The notes under the pieces were generated by a model. That model was not told the origin of the DNA and did not search any database. It was given only the letters and a program-made list of their open reading frames with translations. DNA of 12,594 nucleotides, taken from positions 1-12,594 of the forward strand of contig CAJQNH010000089.1 of assembly GCA_905479615.1 (NCBI GenBank), read 5' to 3'. Shown here piece after piece: positions 1 through 6,798 of this stretch (position 1 is the first letter of the stretch; each line of letters starts with the position of its first letter). The position numbers and the translations under genes were made by a program. This DNA is from an uncultured Eudoraea sp. Lineage in GTDB: Bacteria; Bacteroidota; Bacteroidia; Flavobacteriales; Flavobacteriaceae.

Positions 1-815
1 CGTAGGTAAACTACTGGCTTTAAAAAGTTTGGATCCTTTTGCGCAATCGACTTTTGCAATGTATCAACTTCTGCGTTCTGGCAACCTAAACTTAGTACGG
101 TAGCTCCGGCTACATTTGAATTTGTAATATACCCGGCTAAGAGATTACATAGTGCTTCAGAATCCTGACGGACTCCGCCACAACCCCCGTCATGTTTTAA
201 AAATTTTATTCCATCAACATTGGGAAACACCCTGTTTTTCGATATTTCATCCTTGGTATGAATGATGGATGTGGCATATATATCTTCTTCACTCGCCCCC
301 GAATTATACTTGTTTATCAATGCCTGGGTATCCACAGCAAAATCCTTTTTGGTTATATAACCTAAAGCTTCAGACAGGGCTGCCTCCAGGACATCTACAT
401 TCCGGTTTTCACAAAATACCATGGGAATAATCAACCAGTAGTTCGCAGTACCAACACTGCCGTCTTCCCTGTGATACCCCATAAAGGTTCTTCCTTTAAA
501 GTTTGAAACATCCGGTGCGTTCCATTTAAAGTTTTCTTTTGAATTATTATATGCTGAGGATGCATGTTTGACATTATCAATGGTTATCGCACAACCACTG
601 CGTATTGGCATAATAGCCTTCCCAATCAGGACACCATACATGTAGATTTCATCACCTGTATTAAAATTCTGCCCGGCGAATTTGTGTTTTGCCCTGATAT
701 TTTCCTTTAAAACAATGTTTACCCCATTTATATGAGTGGCCGTTCCTTCTTCAAGGTCTGTAATGGCTACGATAATATTATCCCTGGGATCTATCTGAAC
801 ATATTCTTTGGACAT
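1..815 (-). CDS. uxaA: UxaA-family altronate dehydratase, N-terminal 271 residues (C-terminus cut by window edge)
   Basis: The gene starts at an ATG on the minus strand (813-815) and stays open through 271 codons to the left edge; family members are roughly 500-550 residues, so about half is missing. Residues about 8-90 look like the SAF-type N-terminal domain (His44 in RAKHKFAG is in the place of the usual conserved His). From about residue 108 the catalytic domain begins with GRTFMGYHREDGSVGTANYW, followed by HDGGCGG (208-214) and LSLGCQNAE (241-249), the His/Cys motifs of the UxaA/GarD iron-dependent sugar-acid dehydratases. Family knowledge: UxaA converts D-altronate to 2-keto-3-deoxy-D-gluconate in the cytoplasm. 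It is the last visible gene of the minus-strand operon, 9 bp after the KDPG aldolase stop, and its neighbours are the next two enzymes of that route. D-galactarate or another aldarate/aldonate substrate cannot be excluded, but the KDG kinase next door favours altronate. Confidence 0.88.
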   Translation of the reverse strand, partial: MSKEYVQIDPRDNIIVAITDLEEGTATHINGVNIVLKENIRAKHKFAGQNFNTGDEIYMYGVLIGKAIMPIRSGCAITIDNVKHASSAYNNSKENFKWNAPDVSNFKGRTFMGYHREDGSVGTANYWLIIPMVFCENRNVDVLEAALSEALGYITKKDFAVDTQALINKYNSGASEEDIYATSIIHTKDEISKNRVFPNVDGIKFLKHDGGCGGVRQDSEALCNLLAGYITNSNVAGATVLSLGCQNAEVDTLQKSIAQKDPNFLKPVVYL

Positions 816-824
816 ATCTTTTAA

Positions 825-1493
825 TTAGCTCCTGACTGATTTAATTATATTCAGTGTTTTTCTTACATCTTCTTCCAACTTCTTAAAATCTTTTTGCGCA
901 AGAATTTCCTTAGAGATTAATTTAGATCCCATTCCCACACAGGTGACTCCGGCTTCGAACCACCCCCTGAGATTAGATTCTTCTGTACTGACACCTCCTG
1001 TGGGCATTATGTCTGTCCAAGGAGACGGCCCTTTAATTGCTTTTACAAAACCTGGCCCATAGGTAGAGCCCGGGAAAAGCTTTACTATTTCACAGCCCAG
1101 TTCCTCTGCTCTGGCTATTTCTGTAAGAGAACCACAACCGGGAGACCAAAGTACTTTTCTCCGGTTGCAGACTAGTGCAATGTCTTCCCGAAGAACAGGT
1201 GTGACAACAAAATTGGCCCCTAACTGCATATACAAAGAGGCTGCACCCGCATCTGTTATTGACCCAACACCCATTATCATACCCGGTAATTCGGCCAGTG
1301 CAAATTTGTTGAGTTCGGCAAATACTTCATGTGCAAAATCACCTCTGGAAGTAAATTCCAGCAGTCTTGCACCGCCCGAATAGCAAGCTCTTAGTACTTT
1401 TTTGCCTAATTCTACATCTGAATGAAAGAACAAGGGTATCATCCCACTTTCTCGCATCGCCATTGCCACTTCTAATCTTGAAAATTTTGCCAT
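825..1493 (-). CDS. eda: 2-dehydro-3-deoxy-phosphogluconate (KDPG) aldolase
   Basis: Class I Schiff-base aldolase of 222 residues, the usual family length, cleaving KDPG to pyruvate and glyceraldehyde-3-phosphate in the cytoplasm. The three expected residues are visible: Glu46 and Arg50 in LLEFTSRG, and the Schiff-base Lys138 in VKLFPGSTYGPGF. The phosphate-binding segment is KGPSPWTDIMPTGGVS (154-169), followed by GVGMGSKL-like GMGSKL (187-192). The start is the ATG at 1491-1493; the gene lies 17 bp after the KDG kinase stop and 9 bp before the dehydratase start, so co-transcription with both is very likely. It performs the last step of the KDG branch and follows directly from the kinase. 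A 2-keto-4-hydroxyglutarate aldolase side activity is common in the family. In this setting the phosphorylated KDG product is the obvious substrate; D-configured KDPGal from a galactonate route would be the alternative. Confidence 0.92.
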   Translation of the reverse strand: MAKFSRLEVAMAMRESGMIPLFFHSDVELGKKVLRACYSGGARLLEFTSRGDFAHEVFAELNKFALAELPGMIMGVGSITDAGAASLYMQLGANFVVTPVLREDIALVCNRRKVLWSPGCGSLTEIARAEELGCEIVKLFPGSTYGPGFVKAIKGPSPWTDIMPTGGVSTEESNLRGWFEAGVTCVGMGSKLISKEILAQKDFKKLEEDVRKTLNIIKSVRS

Positions 1494-1510
1494 TGTACGT
1501 TATTAAATAA

Positions 1511-2551
1511 TTATCTAGCTACTCTGCCTGAGGCATCACCGCCCATCAATTTTTGAACCTCTTCCACCGTTACCAAATTTGCATCTCCCTTTATCGTGTG
1601 TTTTAAACAGGATGCTGCCACTGCAAAATTTAAAGCATTCTGATCATCTTCGGGATAGGTTAATAATCCATAGATCAAACCACCCATAAAAGAATCTCCT
1701 CCGCCAACTCTATCGACGATATGGGTTATTTGATATTGGGGTGATTCAAACAAAGTCTTTCCATCATACATTACGCCGGCCCAGGTATTGTGTGAAGCAG
1801 AAAGTGAGCCCCTAAGCGTTGTGATCACTTTTTTTGCCCTGGGAAACTTTTCCATCATTTGTTGGCAGACCGAGAGGAATGCTTCGGCCTTTACATCATG
1901 TCCCTGGGTAGTAATGTCCAGACCATCGGGTTTAATTCCAAAATGTTTTTCAGCATCTTCTTCATTTCCTAAAATTATATCACAATAGGAGATAAGCTCG
2001 GTCATGATTCCTTCTGGCTCAACGCCATACTTCCAGAGCTTTGCTCTATAATTCAGGTCGGTCGATACAGTTATCCCCATTTCACTGGCTTTTTTTACAG
2101 CTTCAAGACATACATCTGCTGCTCCCTGTGATATGGCTGGTGTGATGCCCGTCCAGTGAAACCATCCTGTTCCTTCAAAGACTTTTTCCCAATCTATCAT
2201 ACCCGATTTAATTTCGGCGATGGAAGAATGAGCTCTGTCATAAATTACTTTACTTCCCCTTGATACTGCACCTGTTTCAAGAAAATATATACCTAACCGG
2301 TCTCCACCAAAAATAATATCATCTACCCCAACACCTCTTTTACGCATTTCCATCAAAGCGCATTCTCCAATATCATTCTTTGGCAAACGTGTTACAAAAC
2401 TAACCGGAATACCATAATTGGCTAATGACACGGCGACATTAGACTCGCCTCCCCCATATATTATTTCAAAAGAATTTGTTTGGGAAAACCGTAAAAATCC
2501 CGGGGGTGCCAGGCGTAACATAATTTCCCCAAATGTCACTACTTTTTTCAT
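1511..2551 (-). CDS. kdgK: 2-keto-3-deoxygluconate kinase (PfkB/ribokinase family)
   Basis: A 346-residue PfkB-fold sugar kinase predicted to phosphorylate KDG to KDPG with ATP. The N-terminal strand VVTFGEIMLRLAPPG (4-18) and the substrate-binding GGGESNVA (33-40) are typical of the KDG kinase branch, as is YDRAHSS (104-110) and DLNYRAKLW (165-173). The C-terminal PfkB signature DRVGGGDSFMGGL (280-292) carries the anion-hole glycines and the catalytic base Asp286. The start ATG at 2549-2551 gives the standard N-terminus. It sits 21 bp after the LgoD-like dehydrogenase stop and 17 bp before the KDPG aldolase, in pathway order. PfkB kinases vary in sugar preference, but the combination with Eda and UxaA makes KDG the strongly favoured substrate. 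Confidence 0.92.
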   Translation of the reverse strand: MKKVVTFGEIMLRLAPPGFLRFSQTNSFEIIYGGGESNVAVSLANYGIPVSFVTRLPKNDIGECALMEMRKRGVGVDDIIFGGDRLGIYFLETGAVSRGSKVIYDRAHSSIAEIKSGMIDWEKVFEGTGWFHWTGITPAISQGAADVCLEAVKKASEMGITVSTDLNYRAKLWKYGVEPEGIMTELISYCDIILGNEEDAEKHFGIKPDGLDITTQGHDVKAEAFLSVCQQMMEKFPRAKKVITTLRGSLSASHNTWAGVMYDGKTLFESPQYQITHIVDRVGGGDSFMGGLIYGLLTYPEDDQNALNFAVAASCLKHTIKGDANLVTVEEVQKLMGGDASGRVAR

Positions 2552-2572
2552 TCAAAAAATCGTTTTTCTTAA

Positions 2573-3586
2573 TTAAAAATTAACTGTTGCCTTTATCACG
2601 CCATTTGTCGGGTCTAACCAACTATCGAAATGATGAATCATTTCGTCAAAGCTCACATTATGAGTTATAAAAGAATCCACAGGAAATTTACCCATTTTTA
2701 AAATGTCTATCACATATTCAAAGTCCTTCAAGGTAGCATTTCTGCTACACATTATTGTGGCTTCTTTTGCGTGTATGGCCGGATGCTCAAAATCAATCTT
2801 CCCATTAGATAAACCAACCAAAATATAGCGGCCACCATTGGCCATATAATTTAATCCTTTCTCCAGGGCCTCTTTATTACCGGTAGCATCAAAGACGGCA
2901 GTAGCCATCTCACCGTTAGTAATTTCTGCGATGATATCTACTGCTGCATCACCAGCCAAAACACTATGATCAATATCAATTTTATCTTTGGCGTACTTTA
3001 ATCTTCCAAAATCTACATCCATTGCAATTACTTTTGCGCCTTCGATTTGTGCAAATTTCATTATGCCTATTCCAATTGGGCCGCAACCCACGACAACAAT
3101 ATACTCATTGGGCAGAATTTGAGCCCTTCTTATGGCATGAGCTCCAATAGCCAATGGTTCCGCAATTGCCATCTCAGCATAAGTTAATTTGTTTGCCGGG
3201 ATCAAAAGGTTCAATGGCACCAAAATCTGCTCCTGCATCCCGCCATCGGTATGTACCCCAAGTACCCTGAGTTCAGTACAACAATTGGTTTTTCCATTTT
3301 TACAGGCAATGCATTGTCCACAACTGATATAAGGCATTACAATTACCTTATCACCTACTTTGATATTTTGCGTATTTTCTTCTATTTCTATTACTTCAGC
3401 GGCCAGTTCGTGTCCTAGTACCCTGGGGTAGGTAAAAAATGCCTGGTTACCTTTATACGCATGCAAATCGGTTCCGCAAATCCCAATTTTCTTTATACTA
3501 AGAATGGCCTGTCCTTCTACTTTTTGAGGTTTGCTTTTTTCTCTGAGCTCAAACCGACCGGGTTTTTCACATACAATATACTTCAT
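2573..3586 (-). CDS. Zinc-dependent sugar-acid dehydrogenase, LgoD (L-galactonate 5-dehydrogenase)-like
   Basis: Medium-chain zinc dehydrogenase of 337 residues. Counted from the ATG at 3584-3586, the catalytic zinc ligands are Cys37, His59 and Glu60 (CGTDLHAYKGNQ, VLGHE) with Glu143 in AEPLA, the structural zinc ligands Cys89, 92, 95 and 103, the Rossmann motif GCGPIG (167-172) and Asp190, which favours NAD+ over NADP+. From memory it follows E. coli LgoD (YjjN) closely in GNQ-FF-YPRVLGHE, the cysteine loop ending TNCC, GVH-DGG, and SRNAT. LgoD oxidises L-galactonate to D-tagaturonate. L-gulonate 5-dehydrogenases of the RspB type look similar; the adjacent altronate dehydratase argues for the tagaturonate route. 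A TTG codon lies immediately before the ATG, so an upstream start at 3589 is possible but less likely. First gene of the minus-strand operon. Confidence 0.8.
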   Translation of the reverse strand: MKYIVCEKPGRFELREKSKPQKVEGQAILSIKKIGICGTDLHAYKGNQAFFTYPRVLGHELAAEVIEIEENTQNIKVGDKVIVMPYISCGQCIACKNGKTNCCTELRVLGVHTDGGMQEQILVPLNLLIPANKLTYAEMAIAEPLAIGAHAIRRAQILPNEYIVVVGCGPIGIGIMKFAQIEGAKVIAMDVDFGRLKYAKDKIDIDHSVLAGDAAVDIIAEITNGEMATAVFDATGNKEALEKGLNYMANGGRYILVGLSNGKIDFEHPAIHAKEATIMCSRNATLKDFEYVIDILKMGKFPVDSFITHNVSFDEMIHHFDSWLDPTNGVIKATVNF

Positions 3587-3854
3587 CAATAGCTCTTAAA
3601 ATTTTGAAAGAACACGCTCATAGGAACGATCTTTACTAAACTAATTCAAAAAAATTAAATAATTATTTTATTTGCCTTATAAAGTTATATAAACCAAAAA
3701 TAACTGAAGACGAACTCAACATTTTTGTAATTTAATACTTTAAACGAACTTTGAGGGAACCGGTAATTTTTCTTATCTGAACTTTCATTAAGTGTTTTTT
3801 TGTAAAAAAAGTAAGCTTAAACCTTTTATTAAAGTAATGCGCAACATCTAAATC
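3587..3854. promoter_or_regulatory. Divergent control region between the LgoD-like operon and the ADH operon
   Basis: This very AT-rich spacer separates two divergently transcribed catabolic operons, so both promoters and any shared operator must lie here. For the plus strand there is a Bacteroidota-type candidate: TTTG at 3724-3727 and GAACTTTG at 3746-3753 (consensus TAnnTTTG, one mismatch) with an 18-bp spacer; a second, weaker pair is TTTG 3799-3802 and AACCTTTT 3820-3827, spacer 17. A perfect 12-bp palindrome AAATAATTATTT sits at 3657-3668 and could be an operator, though such a sequence is not rare in AT-rich DNA. No convincing minus-strand promoter was found. No regulator gene adjoins the region. 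Confidence 0.45.
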
Positions 3855-4973
3855 ATGTCTGTAAAATGCAAAGCTGCCATTGCAATGGGAAATGGCAATT
3901 TCACAATTGAAAATATCGTGGTTAATGAACCGCGAGCAGATGAAGTTTTGGTAGCTATTAAGGCAGCTGCTTTGTGCCACACAGATTATGATTCGTTAAA
4001 TTGGGGAAAACCTCTGATATTAGGTCATGAGGGGGCCGGTGTGGTTAAGGAGATCGGCATGGATGTTAAGGGTCTTCATGTGGGGGACTCAGTTATTTTG
4101 AATTGGGCTACTCCATGTTATAATTGCTTTCAATGTAATTTAGGTAATCTGCACATTTGTGAAAATAATTCCCCTGTGGTGGCAGGTGCCAACGGGTATA
4201 CAAATGGGCATGCACATTTGGAAGGAACCTTATGGAACGGTAAACCTATTGAGCGCTCTTTTAATATCGGGACTTTATCCGAATATACTCTTGTAAAGGC
4301 ATCAGCAGTTGTAAAAAACACAGCAGAAAGAATGTCTTTTGCATCGGCCAGCATAATCAGTTGCGGGGTAATGACAGGATATGGATCGGTTGTAAATTCT
4401 GCAAAGGTAAAACCTAATAGTTGTGTCGTGGTTTTAGGCTCGGGTGGGGTTGGTTTAAGCGTTATTCAGGGAGCAAAGCTGAGTAAGGCTTCCACTATTA
4501 TCGCTGTAGATATCAATGAACAAAGATTGGCTATGGCCAAAGAATTTGGTGCAACAGACCTGATTCTTGCCAGTAAAGAAGATAAGGGCTTATTGAACGC
4601 GGCTGAAGCTGTAAAGTTACTGACAGAAGGTAGGGGAGCAGATTATGCTTTTGAATGCACTGCTGTTCCGGAGCTTGGTGCAGCACCTCTGGCTATGGTT
4701 AGGAATGCCGGTACTGCGGTTCAGGTAAGTGGAATTGAAGAGGAAATAATTGTAGATATGAATTTATTTGAATGGGATAAAATTTATATAAACCCTTTAT
4801 ATGGCGGATGTAACCCTCAGATAGATTTTCCAAAAATCATTGGACATTATGAATCTGGTGAATTAAGGCTTGATGAAATGATAACCCAAACCTATGATTT
4901 GGACCATTTGCAACAAGCATTTGACGATATGTTGGCAGGAAAAAATGCCAAAGGAGTAATTCTATTTGATTAA
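3855..4973 (+). CDS. Zinc-dependent alcohol dehydrogenase, class III-like (formaldehyde/aldehyde oxidation candidate)
   Basis: A 372-residue medium-chain dehydrogenase whose layout follows class III ADH: catalytic zinc ligands Cys41 (LCHTDYD), His58-Glu59 (LGHEGAGVV) and Cys170 (ISCGVMTGYG), structural zinc Cys88, 91, 94 and 102, Rossmann GSGGVG (195-200) and Asp219 for NAD+. Class III enzymes oxidise S-hydroxymethyl-thiol adducts of formaldehyde. The glutathione-binding arginine of that class, four residues after the last structural cysteine (Arg115 in human), is here Ser106, so glutathione dependence is not supported; another thiol cofactor or a plain alcohol/aldehyde substrate is possible. 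The next gene, 8 bp downstream, is an esterase-D-type hydrolase, the usual partner in formaldehyde oxidation. The ATG at 3855 gives the normal N-terminus. Substrate remains open. Confidence 0.78.
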   Translation: MSVKCKAAIAMGNGNFTIENIVVNEPRADEVLVAIKAAALCHTDYDSLNWGKPLILGHEGAGVVKEIGMDVKGLHVGDSVILNWATPCYNCFQCNLGNLHICENNSPVVAGANGYTNGHAHLEGTLWNGKPIERSFNIGTLSEYTLVKASAVVKNTAERMSFASASIISCGVMTGYGSVVNSAKVKPNSCVVVLGSGGVGLSVIQGAKLSKASTIIAVDINEQRLAMAKEFGATDLILASKEDKGLLNAAEAVKLLTEGRGADYAFECTAVPELGAAPLAMVRNAGTAVQVSGIEEEIIVDMNLFEWDKIYINPLYGGCNPQIDFPKIIGHYESGELRLDEMITQTYDLDHLQQAFDDMLAGKNAKGVILFD

Positions 4974-4981
4974 TTTTAAAG

Positions 4982-5776
4982 ATGTTTAGAACCATTCAAA
5001 AATCCAATCCTGAGTTTGAAAGTAATCATCTAAGTTTTATTACGGTAAAAACCAAAAACTTAAAAGGCCGGGGTGATATTTGTCTTTTCGTTCCTCCTAT
5101 GGAAGGGCTTAAAGATATTCCTTTGGTGATTCTTCTTCATGGAGTATATGGCAGTGCCTGGGAATGGTCTCAGAAAGCAGGTGTACATATTAGCGTATGG
5201 GAAATGATTCAGAAGAAAGAATTAAAGCCTATGGCAATTGCTATGCCCTCTGACGGACTCTGGGGCGATGGATCCGGATATTTACCACACAATGGTTTAG
5301 ATTTTGAAAAGTGGATCGTGGAAGATGTAACGAGGGCTGTTATTGATAAGGTCGTATCGGTTAGTGAGAAATCCGATCTTTATATTTCCGGGCTTTCTAT
5401 GGGTGGTTTCGGGGCGCTGCGTTTGGGTATCAAATACTCTGATAAATTCAAGGCAGTATCTGCGCATTCGTCAATTACCGAATTGGAGCAAATGTCTATG
5501 TTTGTAGAGGAATCTATCAAAGATTACGAGCAGATTAATAAGCAGGACGAATCCGTTTTAGAGTTGGCACTTGGCAGAAAAGAACATTTACCCCATTTAA
5601 GATTTGATTGTGGGACCGAAGATTTACTGATTAGTCATAACCGACTTCTGCACGATGAATTAAATAAGGCCCAAATAGCCCATAAATATGAGGAATTTGG
5701 TGGGGGGCACGAATGGGATTATTGGCAAAAACACATAAAAGACAGTTTACGGTTTTTTAATAAGTTTATCAAATAA
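4982..5776 (+). CDS. Esterase D / S-formyl-thiol hydrolase-like alpha/beta hydrolase
   Basis: A 264-residue serine hydrolase of the putative tributyrin esterase / esterase D family (COG0627 type). The oxyanion-hole HG motif is at 53-54 (VILLHGVYG), the nucleophile elbow GLSMGGFGAL puts Ser139 in place, Asp214 (CGTEDLL) and His243 (GGGHEWDYW) complete the triad. No signal peptide is seen, so it is probably cytoplasmic. The family includes S-formylglutathione hydrolases, which release formate from the product of class III ADH, and also acyl or acetyl esterases acting on sugars. The 8-bp spacing from the ADH stop indicates one transcript and a linked job. Either formyl-thioester hydrolysis or removal of an ester group, or opening of a lactone, from a sugar acid would fit; the sequence does not decide. 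Confidence 0.75.
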   Translation: MFRTIQKSNPEFESNHLSFITVKTKNLKGRGDICLFVPPMEGLKDIPLVILLHGVYGSAWEWSQKAGVHISVWEMIQKKELKPMAIAMPSDGLWGDGSGYLPHNGLDFEKWIVEDVTRAVIDKVVSVSEKSDLYISGLSMGGFGALRLGIKYSDKFKAVSAHSSITELEQMSMFVEESIKDYEQINKQDESVLELALGRKEHLPHLRFDCGTEDLLISHNRLLHDELNKAQIAHKYEEFGGGHEWDYWQKHIKDSLRFFNKFIK

Positions 5777-5785
5777 CTAAAACTA

Positions 5786-5816
5786 TTTGTAACTTAAAAT
5801 TAGTTCTATGAATTTG
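5786..5816 (+). promoter_or_regulatory. Candidate Bacteroidota-type promoter upstream of the PhyH oxygenase
   Basis: TTTG at 5786-5789 and TGAATTTG at 5809-5816 are separated by 19 bp, close to the Bacteroidota sigma-A pattern TTTG-N(17-23)-TAnnTTTG with one mismatch in the -7 element. The predicted transcript would start about 20-25 bases before the oxygenase ATG at 5846. The 69-bp gap here is the first in the plus-strand cluster large enough for a promoter, so the oxygenase may be expressed separately from the ADH-esterase pair. Confidence 0.4.
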
Positions 5817-5845
5817 ATTACAAAATAACCATTAGAATTTTAGAT

Positions 5846-6730
5846 ATGGCAGCAATAAAAGACCTTGCGGATTATCATGAATTGGTATCCACCCTTTTTA
5901 AACAACCAAAGTCGCACGAAGAATGGGATCAATACAGGCTGAGCGATGAACAGGTAGCTCATTTTCATGAATATGGATATTTGTCCGGAATTAAATTATT
6001 GGAAGATGATCAAATTGAAGTTTTGCGTAACCAACTGGCGGAGGTTATAGATCCCAAACATCCTGCCCATCAGCTATTCTATGAATTTCACAGTAATGAG
6101 TCTGAAGATTCCAATTCGGTATTGTTTCATTCTTTGGGTCACTGGCGTATAACCAATGGTTTTCATGATGTTCTCTGGAATCCGGCATTTGTTATGGCTG
6201 CGCATCAATTGTTGGAAAATAAGCCGGTCAGATTCTGGCATGATCAATTATTTTATAAACCGGCTAAACACGGAGGTGTAGTAGCCTGGCATCAGGACTA
6301 TTCGTATTGGACGCGAACGATAGCCATGCAGCATTTAACCTGCTGGACAGGCCTGGATGATGCAACTATTGAAAATGGGTGTTTGCACTATGTTCCTAAA
6401 AGTCATAAATGGGGATTGTTGGATGCACCTTCCCTTGCGGGCGATATGAACGGATTAATGAAATATCTCACTGAAGAACAAAAAAAAGAATTTAAACCGG
6501 TTGCTATAGAAATGAAAAAGGGTTATGGAACCTTTCATCATCCTTTGATGGTTCATGGTTCTTATGAAAACAAATCTGAAATGAGCAGGCGGGCATTTGT
6601 GATCAATGTGTTTGCAGATGGTACCTTGAGCAATACGGATGATGAACTCTTGACAGGGGTTCCAATAATTCCCAAAGGAAGCAAAATGCAAGGTAAATTT
6701 TTCCCTTTACTTTATAATCCAGATGCTTAA
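5846..6730 (+). CDS. PhyH-family Fe(II)/2-oxoglutarate-dependent oxygenase
   Basis: A 294-residue phytanoyl-CoA dioxygenase-family protein. The facial iron triad is visible: His149 and Asp151 in VAWHQDYSYW, and the distal His237 in MVHGSYEN, with Arg248/Arg249 (SRRAF) placed to bind 2-oxoglutarate. WHDQLFYKP (131-139) and ENGCLHYVPKSH (176-187) are further typical PhyH segments. Such enzymes couple decarboxylation of 2-oxoglutarate to hydroxylation of a small molecule; hydroxylating a methoxy carbon would end in O-demethylation with formaldehyde release. The bacterial family is broad and its substrates are mostly unknown, so phytanoyl-CoA itself is very unlikely here. It sits between the ADH-esterase pair and a 2-keto acid aldolase, suggesting action on a sugar or sugar acid. 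No signal peptide; cytoplasmic. Confidence 0.85.
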   Translation: MAAIKDLADYHELVSTLFKQPKSHEEWDQYRLSDEQVAHFHEYGYLSGIKLLEDDQIEVLRNQLAEVIDPKHPAHQLFYEFHSNESEDSNSVLFHSLGHWRITNGFHDVLWNPAFVMAAHQLLENKPVRFWHDQLFYKPAKHGGVVAWHQDYSYWTRTIAMQHLTCWTGLDDATIENGCLHYVPKSHKWGLLDAPSLAGDMNGLMKYLTEEQKKEFKPVAIEMKKGYGTFHHPLMVHGSYENKSEMSRRAFVINVFADGTLSNTDDELLTGVPIIPKGSKMQGKFFPLLYNPDA

Positions 6731-6798
6731 TTGCAAACTGAGATTTAGTACTCATTTAAACCGGGAGAACGCAATAGAATATTAAACCAATAAAAACC

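Noticed and set aside
3732..3980. 82-codon minus-strand frame spanning the divergent spacer and the ADH start
   Set aside because: It overlaps the conserved ADH N-terminus in antisense and shows no domain or start signal.
5846..6730. Reading the PhyH gene as a true phytanoyl-CoA hydroxylase in lipid catabolism
   Set aside because: No fatty-acid or CoA-related gene is in the window; the sugar-acid context and the breadth of bacterial PhyH proteins make this assignment unsafe.
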